From: Actinoplanes liguriensis
Lineage (GTDB): Bacteria > Actinomycetota > Actinomycetes > Mycobacteriales > Micromonosporaceae
Length of the DNA: 5,419 nucleotides
NCBI GenBank assembly: GCA_000715855.1
Contig: KL571195.1
Coordinates: forward strand, 106,137-111,555
Direction: 5' to 3'
The position numbers were made by a program, and so were the translations under genes. Of this stretch, positions 1 to 5,419 are shown in pieces (position 1 is the first letter of the stretch; each line of letters starts with the position of its first letter). The notes under the pieces are model-generated. The model ran no database searches. It had not been told where the DNA came from and saw nothing but the letters and a program-made list of their open reading frames with translations.

Positions 1-1
1 C

Positions 2-841
2 CGCAGCTGGAACCAGCCGGACAAGTATCCGGGCACCTTCGGCTTCAACCCGGACTACACCGTCGAGGGCAAGATCCTCGGCACGTACGTCAAGGAGAAC
101 CTGGCCGGCAAGAAGGCCTGCTTCCTGGGTCAGGACGACGACTTCGGGCAGGACAGCCTGGCCGGCATCGAGAAGATCCTGGGCGCGGTCGTGGCCAAGC
201 AGACGTACGTGACCAGCAATCCGAACGTCGGCCCGCAGATGGGCGCGCTGAAGGCGGCCGGCTGCGAGGTGGTCCTGCTCGCGACGATCCCGGGCTTCAC
301 CGCTCTCTCGATCGGCACGGCCGCGAAGATCGGCTTCAAGCCGCAGTTCGTGGTCAGCAACGTGGGCGCCGACCCGACCACGGTCGGCAAGGCCCTGGGT
401 GCGGCCGCGCCGCTGCTGGAGGGCGTGGTCTCGACGAACTACCTGCCGATCAACACGGACGACACCAATCCGTGGATCCAGCTCTTCAAGAAGGTCAACG
501 ACCAGTACAACGCCGGTGCGGAGTTCGACAACAACGTCGTCTACGGGATGGCGGTGGCGTACCTGTTCGTGCAGTCGCTGCAGGCCGCGGGCAAGGACCT
601 GACCCGCGACGGCATCACCGCCGCGGTCACGAAGAACGGTTTCCAGGGTCCGGGTCTGGTCCCGCTGCGCTTCTCCGACAAGGATCATTCGGGGTACGGC
701 GGCGAGCAGTTGACCAAGGTCCAAGGGGGTAAGGCGGTGTACTTCGGTCAGCCGTACACGACCGACGACGCCGACGGCGCTGTGCAGCCGTACACCGGTC
801 AGGCCGTGACACCGCCGCAGAACGGAATCCCGGCGGCGTAG
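2..841 (+). CDS. ABC transporter solute-binding protein, branched-chain amino acid/carboxylate type (5'-truncated by window edge)
   Basis: The frame is open from the first bases to TAG at 839-841, giving 279 residues of a longer protein. The signal peptide/lipobox and roughly the first third lie outside the window; full family members are usually about 380-430 residues. Visible signs of the type I periplasmic-binding fold (Peripla_BP_6, LivJ-like) are the YPGTFGFNPDY segment (residues 9-19), a beta-strand plus QDDDFGQD turn at residues 44-51, the GALKAAGCEVVLLAT strand region (81-95), and the late VYGMAVAYLFVQSLQAAG helix near residue 180. Family members sit outside the membrane and hand amino acids, amides or small carboxylates to a LivHMGF-type permease. 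No permease or ATPase gene is in the window, so the substrate is unknown. The next gene follows after 39 bp on the same strand, which suggests, but does not prove, co-transcription with the catabolic genes. Confidence 0.92.
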   Translation, partial: RSWNQPDKYPGTFGFNPDYTVEGKILGTYVKENLAGKKACFLGQDDDFGQDSLAGIEKILGAVVAKQTYVTSNPNVGPQMGALKAAGCEVVLLATIPGFTALSIGTAAKIGFKPQFVVSNVGADPTTVGKALGAAAPLLEGVVSTNYLPINTDDTNPWIQLFKKVNDQYNAGAEFDNNVVYGMAVAYLFVQSLQAAGKDLTRDGITAAVTKNGFQGPGLVPLRFSDKDHSGYGGEQLTKVQGGKAVYFGQPYTTDDADGAVQPYTGQAVTPPQNGIPAA

Positions 842-880
842 TATCCGCACACTGAGTGCAAGTTACTAGGAGGTAATGCG
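842..880 (+). other. 39-bp intergenic spacer between the transporter gene and the catabolic operon
   Basis: This is the only real gap between same-strand genes. It is less GC-rich than its surroundings and contains an odd-length perfect palindrome CACTGAGTG (850-858), plus an overlapping GCAC/GTGC 4-bp inverted repeat (847-850 and 856-859), followed by the ribosome-binding site of the next gene. It is too short for a strong terminator followed by a complete promoter, so read-through from the solute-binding protein gene is the simplest reading. An internal promoter with elements inside the upstream coding sequence cannot be excluded. Confidence 0.6.
868..874 (+). promoter_or_regulatory. Strong Shine-Dalgarno AGGAGGT for the first SDR gene
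   Basis: AGGAGGT lies 6 nt before the ATG at 881. It is an almost perfect anti-16S match and fixes the start of the SDR gene. It is the strongest ribosome-binding site in the window; the downstream genes have weaker sites embedded in the preceding gene. It would set the initiation rate for the whole coupled gene string. Confidence 0.85.
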
Positions 881-1627
881 ATGGCGGACCAAGTGGCGAT
901 CGTGACCGGGGCAAGCCGGGGAATCGGGTTCGCCATCGCGCAACGCTTCGTGGCGCAGGGCACGAAGGTCGCGATCACCGGACGCGACGCGGATGCCCTG
1001 GCGGCCGCGGTGAAGGAGCTGGGCGGCCCCGCGGTCGCCCTCGGGGTGGCCGGCAAGGGCGACAACGCGGACCACCGGGCAGCGGTGATCGACCAGGTCA
1101 ACGCGGCGTTCGGGCCGGTCACCACCCTGGTCAACAACATCGGCATCAACCCGGCGTACGGACCGCTGGCTCAGCTGGACCTGAACGCCGCCCGCAAGAT
1201 GGCCGAGGTCAACCTGATCGGCACGCTCGGCTGGGTGCAGGAGGCGCTGCGCGGCGGGCTGGCCGAGAGCGGCGGCTCGATCGTCAACATCTCGTCGGTC
1301 TCCGGGGTCCGCCCGGCGCCCGGCATCGCGTTCTACGGCACCACCAAGGCCGCGCTGATCCACCTCACCGAGGAGCTCGCCGTCGAGCTGGCGCCGAAGA
1401 TCCGGGTCAACGCGGTCGCGCCAGCCGTGGTGAAGACCCGCTTCGCGGCCGCGCTCTTCGAGGGCCGCGAGGAACAGGTCACCGCGACCTACCCGCTGAA
1501 GCGGCTGGGCGCGCCCGAGGACGTGGCCGGCGCGGTCGCGTTCCTCTGCTCCCCGGACGCGTCCTGGATCACCGGCCAGACCATCGTGCTCGACGGCGGC
1601 GTCACCCTGACCGGGGTGGTCGAGTGA
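881..1627 (+). CDS. SDR family oxidoreductase, FabG-like
   Basis: This 248-residue protein has the classical short-chain dehydrogenase layout and usual length. TGASRGIG (residues 9-16) is the dinucleotide-binding glycine motif. NNIG at 85-88 replaces the usual NNAG. The catalytic tetrad is complete: N111, S139, Y152 and K156, with the normal 13-residue Ser-Tyr spacing. The C-terminus carries the family-typical [11 protein letters not shown] (230-240). Arg13 in the glycine motif and Arg35 after the second strand favour NADP(H); this is inference from family rules. Expected chemistry is reversible ketone/alcohol interconversion on an acyl-CoA or similar small substrate. The start is set by the AGGAGGT site 6 nt upstream. 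The stop TGA overlaps the next gene's GTG as GTGA. In this operon a role like LvaD (4-oxoacyl-CoA to 4-hydroxyacyl-CoA) or as a 3-hydroxyacyl-CoA dehydrogenase is plausible; a fatty-acid-synthesis FabG is less likely given the neighbours. Confidence 0.93.
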   Translation: MADQVAIVTGASRGIGFAIAQRFVAQGTKVAITGRDADALAAAVKELGGPAVALGVAGKGDNADHRAAVIDQVNAAFGPVTTLVNNIGINPAYGPLAQLDLNAARKMAEVNLIGTLGWVQEALRGGLAESGGSIVNISSVSGVRPAPGIAFYGTTKAALIHLTEELAVELAPKIRVNAVAPAVVKTRFAAALFEGREEQVTATYPLKRLGAPEDVAGAVAFLCSPDASWITGQTIVLDGGVTLTGVVE

Positions 1628-2385
1628 CCCGGGTCGTCGTCACCGGCGCCGGTGGAGGCATCGGCGCGGCGCTGGCCCGACGCTTCGCCGCGGACGGCGC
1701 GCAGGTCGTGGTCAGCGACATCAATGCGGACGCGGCGGCGGCGGTCGCCGCGGAGATCGGCGGGACCGCGGTGGCCGCCGACGTGGCGGTCGAGGAGGAC
1801 GTCCGGCGCCTGGTCGAGACGGCCGGCGACATCGACCTGTTCTGCTCCAACGCCGGCGTGCTCAGCGCCGGTGACGAGAACACCCCGGACCAGCAGTGGG
1901 AACGCGATCTCGGCGTCAACGTGATGTCGCACGTCTACGTGACTCGCGCCCTGCTGCCGAGGTGGCTGGACTCCGGGACGCCGAAGCGGCTGCTGATCAC
2001 GGTGAGCGCGGCGGGACTGCTGACGCTGCTCGGCAGCGCGACGTACTCGGTCACCAAGCACGCGGCGCTGGCCTACGCGGAGTGGCTGCGGGCGACGTAC
2101 GCGCATCGGGGTTTGATCGTCCAGGCTCTGTGCCCGCAGGGTGTCCGCACCGACATGCTGACCGGCGGGAACGCCCGTGGCAGCGGCAGCGCGGCGCTGC
2201 TGGCCGAGGGCGCGCTGGAGCCGGCCGCGGTCGCCGATCTGGTCGCCACGTCACTGGACGGGAACGGGTTCCTGATCCTGCCGCATCCGGAGGTCGCGGA
2301 GTACTACCGCTTGCGCGCGACGGATCCGGACCGTTGGCTGGGTGGCATGAACAAGATGCAGCGCGGCTTCGAGGCACGGTCATGA
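1624..2385 (+). CDS. Second SDR family oxidoreductase, divergent from its neighbour
   Basis: This 253-residue protein starts at GTG inside the preceding gene's stop (GTGA overlap), with a GGGGTGG purine-rich stretch at 1613-1619 as a possible ribosome-binding site. TGAGGGIG (7-14) is the cofactor glycine motif. Asp32 at the end of the second strand (VVVSD) points to NAD(H), unlike the Arg-bearing first SDR. SNAG (75-78) replaces NNAG. N99, S128, Y141 and K145 form an intact tetrad. The C-terminus lacks the FabG-like GQ-x-DGG ending and instead has [13 protein letters not shown] (216-228) and a DRWLGGM tail (236-242), an ending I associate with SDRs located beside acyl-CoA dehydrogenase genes in actinomycetes. 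It probably oxidises or reduces a hydroxy/oxo acyl intermediate of the same pathway; the substrate is unknown. Its stop overlaps the kinase start as ATGA. Confidence 0.92.
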   Translation: MTRVVVTGAGGGIGAALARRFAADGAQVVVSDINADAAAAVAAEIGGTAVAADVAVEEDVRRLVETAGDIDLFCSNAGVLSAGDENTPDQQWERDLGVNVMSHVYVTRALLPRWLDSGTPKRLLITVSAAGLLTLLGSATYSVTKHAALAYAEWLRATYAHRGLIVQALCPQGVRTDMLTGGNARGSGSAALLAEGALEPAAVADLVATSLDGNGFLILPHPEVAEYYRLRATDPDRWLGGMNKMQRGFEARS

Positions 2386-3362
2386 AGGGGCTGGACCTGG
2401 AGAAGCTCCGGGCCTATCTGGACAGTCCGCCGCTCAGCGCGACCATGTTCGCCGGTGGGCGGTCGAATCTGACGTACGCGGTGACCGACGGCACGAACCG
2501 GTGGGTGTTGCGCCGGCCGCCGCTGGGGCACGTGCTGCCGACCGCACACGACATGGTCCGCGAGCATCGCGTGTTGTCCGCGCTGTCGCACGCCGGCTTC
2601 CCGGTGCCGAAGCCAGTCCTGATTTGTGATGACATCTCGGTCATCGGTGCGCCGTTCTACCTGATGGAGCATGTCGACGGAAAAATCTATCGGGATGCCG
2701 CGGACCTGGAAAAGATCGACCTGCACAGCCTCACTCTCCGGCTGGTGGACACGCTCGCCGACCTGCACTCGCTCGACCCGGAGAAGATCGGGCTGGGCGA
2801 CTTCGGCAAGCCGGAGGGCTTCAACGCCCGCCAGGTGCGCCGATGGAAGCAGCAGCTCGACGCGTCCCGCAGCCGTGACCTGTCCGGCATCGACGAGCTG
2901 CACGCGCGGCTGGCCACCGACATCCCGGCCGGCGGCCCGGGCGCGGTCGTGCACGGCGACTTCCGACTGGACAACGTGCTGATCGGTCCGGAAGGGCAGG
3001 TCAACGCGGTGCTCGACTGGGAGATGTCGACGCTCGGCGATCCGCTCAGCGACCTGGCCCTGATGCTGGTCTACGCCGGCCGTCCGCTGCTGTTCAGGGA
3101 CGGCAAGCCGTTCGCCCCGATCAACCTGCCCGGCCACCCGTCGCTGGACGAGATGTCCGCCCGGTACGCCGAGCGCAGCGGCCGCGACGTGCGCGACCTG
3201 CACTGGTACGTGGGTTTCGCCGCGTTCAAGCTCGCCGTCATCCTGGAGGGTGTGCACTACCGCTACACCAAGGGCCAGACCGTCGGCGCCGGCTTCGACA
3301 CCGTCGGCGCGATGGTGCCCTCGCTGATCGAGCAGGGCCACCGAGCGCTGGAAGGACACTGA
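2382..3362 (+). CDS. APH-fold phosphotransferase, ACAD10/ACAD11 kinase-domain-like (LvaA-like)
   Basis: This 326-residue aminoglycoside-phosphotransferase/choline-kinase-fold protein has all key elements. GGRSNLTY (25-32) is the nucleotide-binding loop, LRRPP (43-47) supplies the basic ATP-contact position, and Glu61 in MVREHRVL is the likely salt-bridge partner. HGDFRLDN (191-198) is the Brenner catalytic loop with Asp193 and Asn198. LDWE (211-214) carries the metal-binding Asp212, followed by GDPLSDLA (219-226). The ATG at 2382 is chosen because it gives the ATGA overlap, has GAGG 7 nt upstream (2371-2374) and matches family length; the frame is open further upstream but only as a shadow of the SDR. 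The family includes antibiotic kinases, but the neighbour encoding an ACAD11-type dehydrogenase argues for phosphorylation of a 4-hydroxyacyl-CoA, as in ACAD10/11 and the levulinate pathway. Cytosolic; no signal peptide or membrane segment is seen. Substrate is inferred. Confidence 0.92.
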   Translation: MKGLDLEKLRAYLDSPPLSATMFAGGRSNLTYAVTDGTNRWVLRRPPLGHVLPTAHDMVREHRVLSALSHAGFPVPKPVLICDDISVIGAPFYLMEHVDGKIYRDAADLEKIDLHSLTLRLVDTLADLHSLDPEKIGLGDFGKPEGFNARQVRRWKQQLDASRSRDLSGIDELHARLATDIPAGGPGAVVHGDFRLDNVLIGPEGQVNAVLDWEMSTLGDPLSDLALMLVYAGRPLLFRDGKPFAPINLPGHPSLDEMSARYAERSGRDVRDLHWYVGFAAFKLAVILEGVHYRYTKGQTVGAGFDTVGAMVPSLIEQGHRALEGH

Positions 3363-4567
3363 TGGACTTCGAGTTCGACGCGACGACCGAGGACTACCGC
3401 AAGCGGTTGCTCGCTTTCATGGACGAGCACGTGTATCCGGCCGAGGCCGGGTACCACGCGGCCGACGGCGGCTGGGAGCCCCCGGCCGTGCTCAAGGAGC
3501 TCCAGGCGAAGGCGAAGGACGCCGGCCTCTGGAACCTGTTCCTCCCGGGCGAGCACGGCGCCGGGCTGACCAACCTGCAGTACGCGCCGCTGGCCGAGAT
3601 CATGGGGCGCAGCCCGGCGATCGCGCCGGCCGCGTTCAACTGCAACGCGCCGGACACCGGCAACATGGAGGTGCTGGCCGAGTTCGGCACCCCCGAGCAG
3701 CAGGAACGCTGGTTGAAGCCGCTGCTGGCCGGGGAGATCCGGTCCGCGTTCGCGATGACCGAGCCGCAGGTCGCGTCGTCGGACGCGACGAACATCGGCA
3801 CCCGGATCGAGCGGGACGGCGACGAGTACGTCATCAACGGCCGCAAGTTCTACATCACCGGCGCGATGAGCCCGAACTGCAAGATCTTCATCGTGATGGG
3901 CAAGACCGACCCGGATGCGGAACGGCACGTCCAGCAGAGCCAGATCCTGGTGCCGCGGGACACCCCGGGCCTCACGGTCAAGCGCGGCATGACCGTCTTC
4001 GGCTACGACGACGGCGACCACGGTGGCCACGCCGAGCTGATCTTCGAGAACGTCCGGGTGCCGGTGAGCAACCTGATCGGCGTCGAGGGCGGCGGCTTCG
4101 CGATCTCCCAGGCGCGGCTCGGCCCGGGCCGGATCCACCACTGCATGCGGCTGATCGGGATGGCCGAGCGCGGCCTGGAGCTGATGTGCAAGCGCGCGCT
4201 GGCCCGCACCCCGTTCGGCAAGCCGCTCGCCGAGCAGGGCGTGATCCAGGACTGGATCGCCGAGTCCCGGGTCCGGATCGAGCAGGCCCGCCTGCTGGTG
4301 CTCAAGGCCGCGTGGTTGATGGACACGGTCGGCAACAAGGGCGCGCACACCGAGATCCAGTCCATCAAGATCGTGGTGCCGCTGACCGTCGAGTGGATCC
4401 TGGACAAGGCTATCCAGGCGCACGGCGCGGTCGGCACCAGCCAGGACACGCCGCTCGCCCAGCTCTGGGTGGCGGCCCGCACGCTGCGTCTCGCCGACGG
4501 CCCCGACGAGGTGCACAAGCGCTCGCTGGCCCGGCGGGAGCTGAACCGCTACCGGAGTCGTCAGTGA
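3362..4567 (+). CDS. Acyl-CoA dehydrogenase family protein, ACAD10/ACAD11 type (LvaC-like)
   Basis: This 401-residue flavoprotein has the complete acyl-CoA dehydrogenase fold. The N-terminal helical domain includes [10 protein letters not shown] (96-105). The middle beta domain has [10 protein letters not shown] (132-141), the flavin/substrate motif, and [12 protein letters not shown] (212-223). The C-terminal helical domain has [12 protein letters not shown] (252-263), FGKPLAE (285-291), IAESR (299-303) and LADGPDEVH (377-385). These motifs, especially [18 protein letters not shown] and LADGPDEVH, are those I recall from the dehydrogenase half of animal ACAD11, not from medium- or short-chain dehydrogenases. 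At the place of the usual catalytic glutamate (YEG) it has Asp379 (ADG), by eye alignment. The ATG shares one base with the kinase stop (TGATG), with GGAAGGA at 3350-3356 as ribosome-binding site. Expected role: dephosphorylation/elimination on 4-phosphoacyl-CoA to give an enoyl-CoA and then a beta-oxidation intermediate, or ordinary alpha,beta-dehydrogenation if the pathway inference is wrong. Confidence 0.94.
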   Translation: MDFEFDATTEDYRKRLLAFMDEHVYPAEAGYHAADGGWEPPAVLKELQAKAKDAGLWNLFLPGEHGAGLTNLQYAPLAEIMGRSPAIAPAAFNCNAPDTGNMEVLAEFGTPEQQERWLKPLLAGEIRSAFAMTEPQVASSDATNIGTRIERDGDEYVINGRKFYITGAMSPNCKIFIVMGKTDPDAERHVQQSQILVPRDTPGLTVKRGMTVFGYDDGDHGGHAELIFENVRVPVSNLIGVEGGGFAISQARLGPGRIHHCMRLIGMAERGLELMCKRALARTPFGKPLAEQGVIQDWIAESRVRIEQARLLVLKAAWLMDTVGNKGAHTEIQSIKIVVPLTVEWILDKAIQAHGAVGTSQDTPLAQLWVAARTLRLADGPDEVHKRSLARRELNRYRSRQ

Positions 4568-5145
4568 CCACACCTCAGCGCGTCGACGGTCGCACCGCAC
4601 GGTCCGAGAGGACCCGCAACGCGATCGTCGACGCCCACCTCCGGTTGATCGCCGAGGGTGACCTGCGCCCGACCGCGGACCGGATCGCCAAGCTCGCCGG
4701 GGTCTCGCTGCGCGCGCTGTGGAGCCATTTCGCCGACATGGAGGCGTTGATGGCGGCCAGCGGGCAGCGAGTTCTGGAGCAGCGCGACGCGTCGTACCGG
4801 CCGATCGGCCCGGACCGGCCGCTGGACGAGCGGATCGCATCGTTCTGCGACCAGCGCGCCCGCCTACTGGAGGAGATCGGGCCGGCGGCCCGGGCGTCCG
4901 CGTTGAAGGAGCCGTTCTCCAGCGCGCTGCAGCGTTACCGGCGACTGCACGTGGCCCGCGTCCGAGACGAGCTGACCAGCACGTTCCCGGACGAGATCGG
5001 GGCGGACGAGACACTGCTGAACGCGCTCACCGCGATCAGCCTGTGGCCCACCTGGTCGACCTGGCGGGAGGCGATGGACCTGCCGGTGGAAGCCGCCCGG
5101 GCCGCGCTGGCCCGCGGGGTGAACGCGCTGCTCAGTCCCGAGTAG
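4564..5145 (+). CDS. TetR/AcrR family transcriptional regulator
   Basis: This 193-residue protein starts at GTG overlapping the dehydrogenase stop (GTGA), with GGAG at 4554-4557 six nt upstream. The N-terminal third is a TetR-type DNA-binding domain: an R-rich first helix ([19 protein letters not shown], 10-28), then the helix-turn-helix over about residues 37-56, ending in [18 protein letters not shown] (45-62). The usual Tyr of the VSxxTxYxHF signature is Trp53, and the usual Lys before the next helix is Met59. The rest is an all-helical putative ligand-binding and dimerisation domain without recognisable specificity. Its length is normal for the family. As the last gene of a tightly coupled string it is probably produced along with the enzymes and may repress its own operon; the ligand could be an acyl-CoA intermediate, as known for several catabolic TetR proteins, but that is inference. 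The stop TAG directly abuts the convergent gene. Confidence 0.9.
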   Translation: MTTPQRVDGRTARSERTRNAIVDAHLRLIAEGDLRPTADRIAKLAGVSLRALWSHFADMEALMAASGQRVLEQRDASYRPIGPDRPLDERIASFCDQRARLLEEIGPAARASALKEPFSSALQRYRRLHVARVRDELTSTFPDEIGADETLLNALTAISLWPTWSTWREAMDLPVEAARAALARGVNALLSPE

Positions 5146-5419
5146 TCACGGGGTCAGGCCGAGCCGGGCGGCTTCGGCGGCAGCCTGGCCCCGGCGGGCG
5201 ACACCCAGCTTGCGGAGGATCGCCGAGACGTGGTGGTGCACCGTCTTGGTGGACAGGAACAGCCGCTCGGCGATCTCCACATTCGACAGTCCCTGCTGGA
5301 CCAGCGCCAGCACCTCCACCTCACGACGGGTCAGCTCGGCCGGGTTGTCCCGGGTCCAGCGCTGCGGGCCGCGCGGGATGTCCCGCACGCCGCGGGAGCG
5401 CAGCCATCGGGTCACGATC
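5146..5419 (-). CDS. LuxR-family regulator, C-terminal GerE DNA-binding domain (5' end beyond window)
   Basis: On the reverse strand, the frame enters at the right edge and stops at TGA (complement of 5146-5148). About 90 residues are visible. Counting from the GTG codon at 5415-5413, the GerE/LuxR helix-turn-helix covers roughly residues 28-85: LTRREVEVLALV (28-39), GLSNVEIAERLFLS (42-55) and the recognition helix TKTVHHHVSAILRKLGV (56-72). The preceding RGVRDIPRGP linker (9-18) resembles the segment joining the DNA-binding domain to a large N-terminal ATPase/TPR region in actinobacterial LAL-type regulators, and the frame stays open to the edge. The GTG at 5415 is therefore probably internal and most of the protein missing, although a short stand-alone regulator cannot be excluded. 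It is convergent with the operon with zero intergenic bases, so it is probably functionally unrelated or belongs to the next locus. Confidence 0.87.
   Translation of the reverse strand, partial: IVTRWLRSRGVRDIPRGPQRWTRDNPAELTRREVEVLALVQQGLSNVEIAERLFLSTKTVHHHVSAILRKLGVARRGQAAAEAARLGLTP

Noticed and set aside
881..1627. Housekeeping FabG of fatty-acid synthesis.
   Set aside because: Length and motifs are compatible, but there are no acyl carrier protein or other synthesis genes nearby and the linked genes are catabolic.
1896..2381. A possible N-terminal extension of the kinase, since its frame is open from 1896.
   Set aside because: The extra 162 residues are an Arg/Gly/Ala-rich shadow of the second SDR with no domain. 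The ATG at 2382 has a GAGG site, an ATGA overlap and gives the family's normal length.
2382..3362. Aminoglycoside resistance phosphotransferase.
   Set aside because: The fold and Brenner motif fit, but the GGRSNLTY loop and the linked ACAD11-type gene point to acyl-CoA metabolism. Nothing in the context suggests antibiotic resistance.
4186..4563. A possible N-terminal extension of the TetR gene from 4186.
   Set aside because: The added residues overlap the dehydrogenase C-terminal domain out of frame and look like shadow sequence. The TetR DNA-binding domain begins normally just after the GTG at 4564.
3263..5014. A 583-codon open frame on the reverse strand opposite the dehydrogenase and TetR genes, and a 351-codon one at 2304-3359.
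   Set aside because: Both lie opposite genes with clear domain motifs, have low-complexity Arg/Ala/Pro/Gly-rich or His/Gln/Val-rich translations and no recognisable domain. Long antisense frames are expected in high-GC DNA with biased third codon positions.
5159..5177. Terminator-like stem CCGAGCC/GGCTTCGG just inside the LuxR gene.
   Set aside because: It has a bulge, no U-tract, and lies in Ala/Gly/Arg-rich coding sequence where such GC inverted repeats are common by chance.

Overview
The window looks like part of an actinomycete chromosome. It is very GC-rich, several starts are GTG, genes are packed with overlapping stop and start codons, and one edge carries the C-terminus of a large LuxR-type regulator of a kind common in Actinobacteria. 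A Micromonosporaceae-like (Actinoplanes-type) host is a guess from general flavour, not something the sequence proves.

Layout: (1) positions 2-841 hold the 3' part of a type I periplasmic-binding-fold ABC transporter solute-binding protein (branched-chain amino acid/carboxylate type). (2) A 39-bp gap with a near-perfect Shine-Dalgarno follows. (3) Five genes on the same strand come next, each overlapping the next by 1 or 4 bases: a FabG-like SDR (881-1627), a second, divergent SDR (1624-2385), an APH-fold small-molecule kinase (2382-3362), an acyl-CoA dehydrogenase (3362-4567) and a TetR-type regulator (4564-5145). (4) On the opposite strand, abutting the TetR stop codon with no gap, is the 3' end of a LuxR/GerE-domain regulator that runs off the window.

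Reading of the system: the kinase and dehydrogenase look like the two halves of the animal fusion proteins ACAD10/ACAD11, in the same order but as separate, translationally coupled genes. They also resemble the LvaA and LvaC partners of the Pseudomonas putida levulinate pathway. In those systems the kinase phosphorylates the 4-hydroxyl of a 4-hydroxyacyl-CoA, and the dehydrogenase-fold enzyme removes the phosphate, giving an acyl-CoA that can enter beta-oxidation. The two SDRs would supply oxo/hydroxy interconversion (LvaD-like), the solute-binding protein could deliver the acid substrate, and the TetR protein would be the local, perhaps ligand-responsive, regulator. The family assignments rest on motifs seen in the sequence. 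The pathway and its substrate are inference. No acyl-CoA synthetase and no LvaB-like small protein is present between the genes.

There is no gene-free stretch over 300 bases. I saw no tRNA, rRNA, CRISPR array, insertion sequence or clear terminator.
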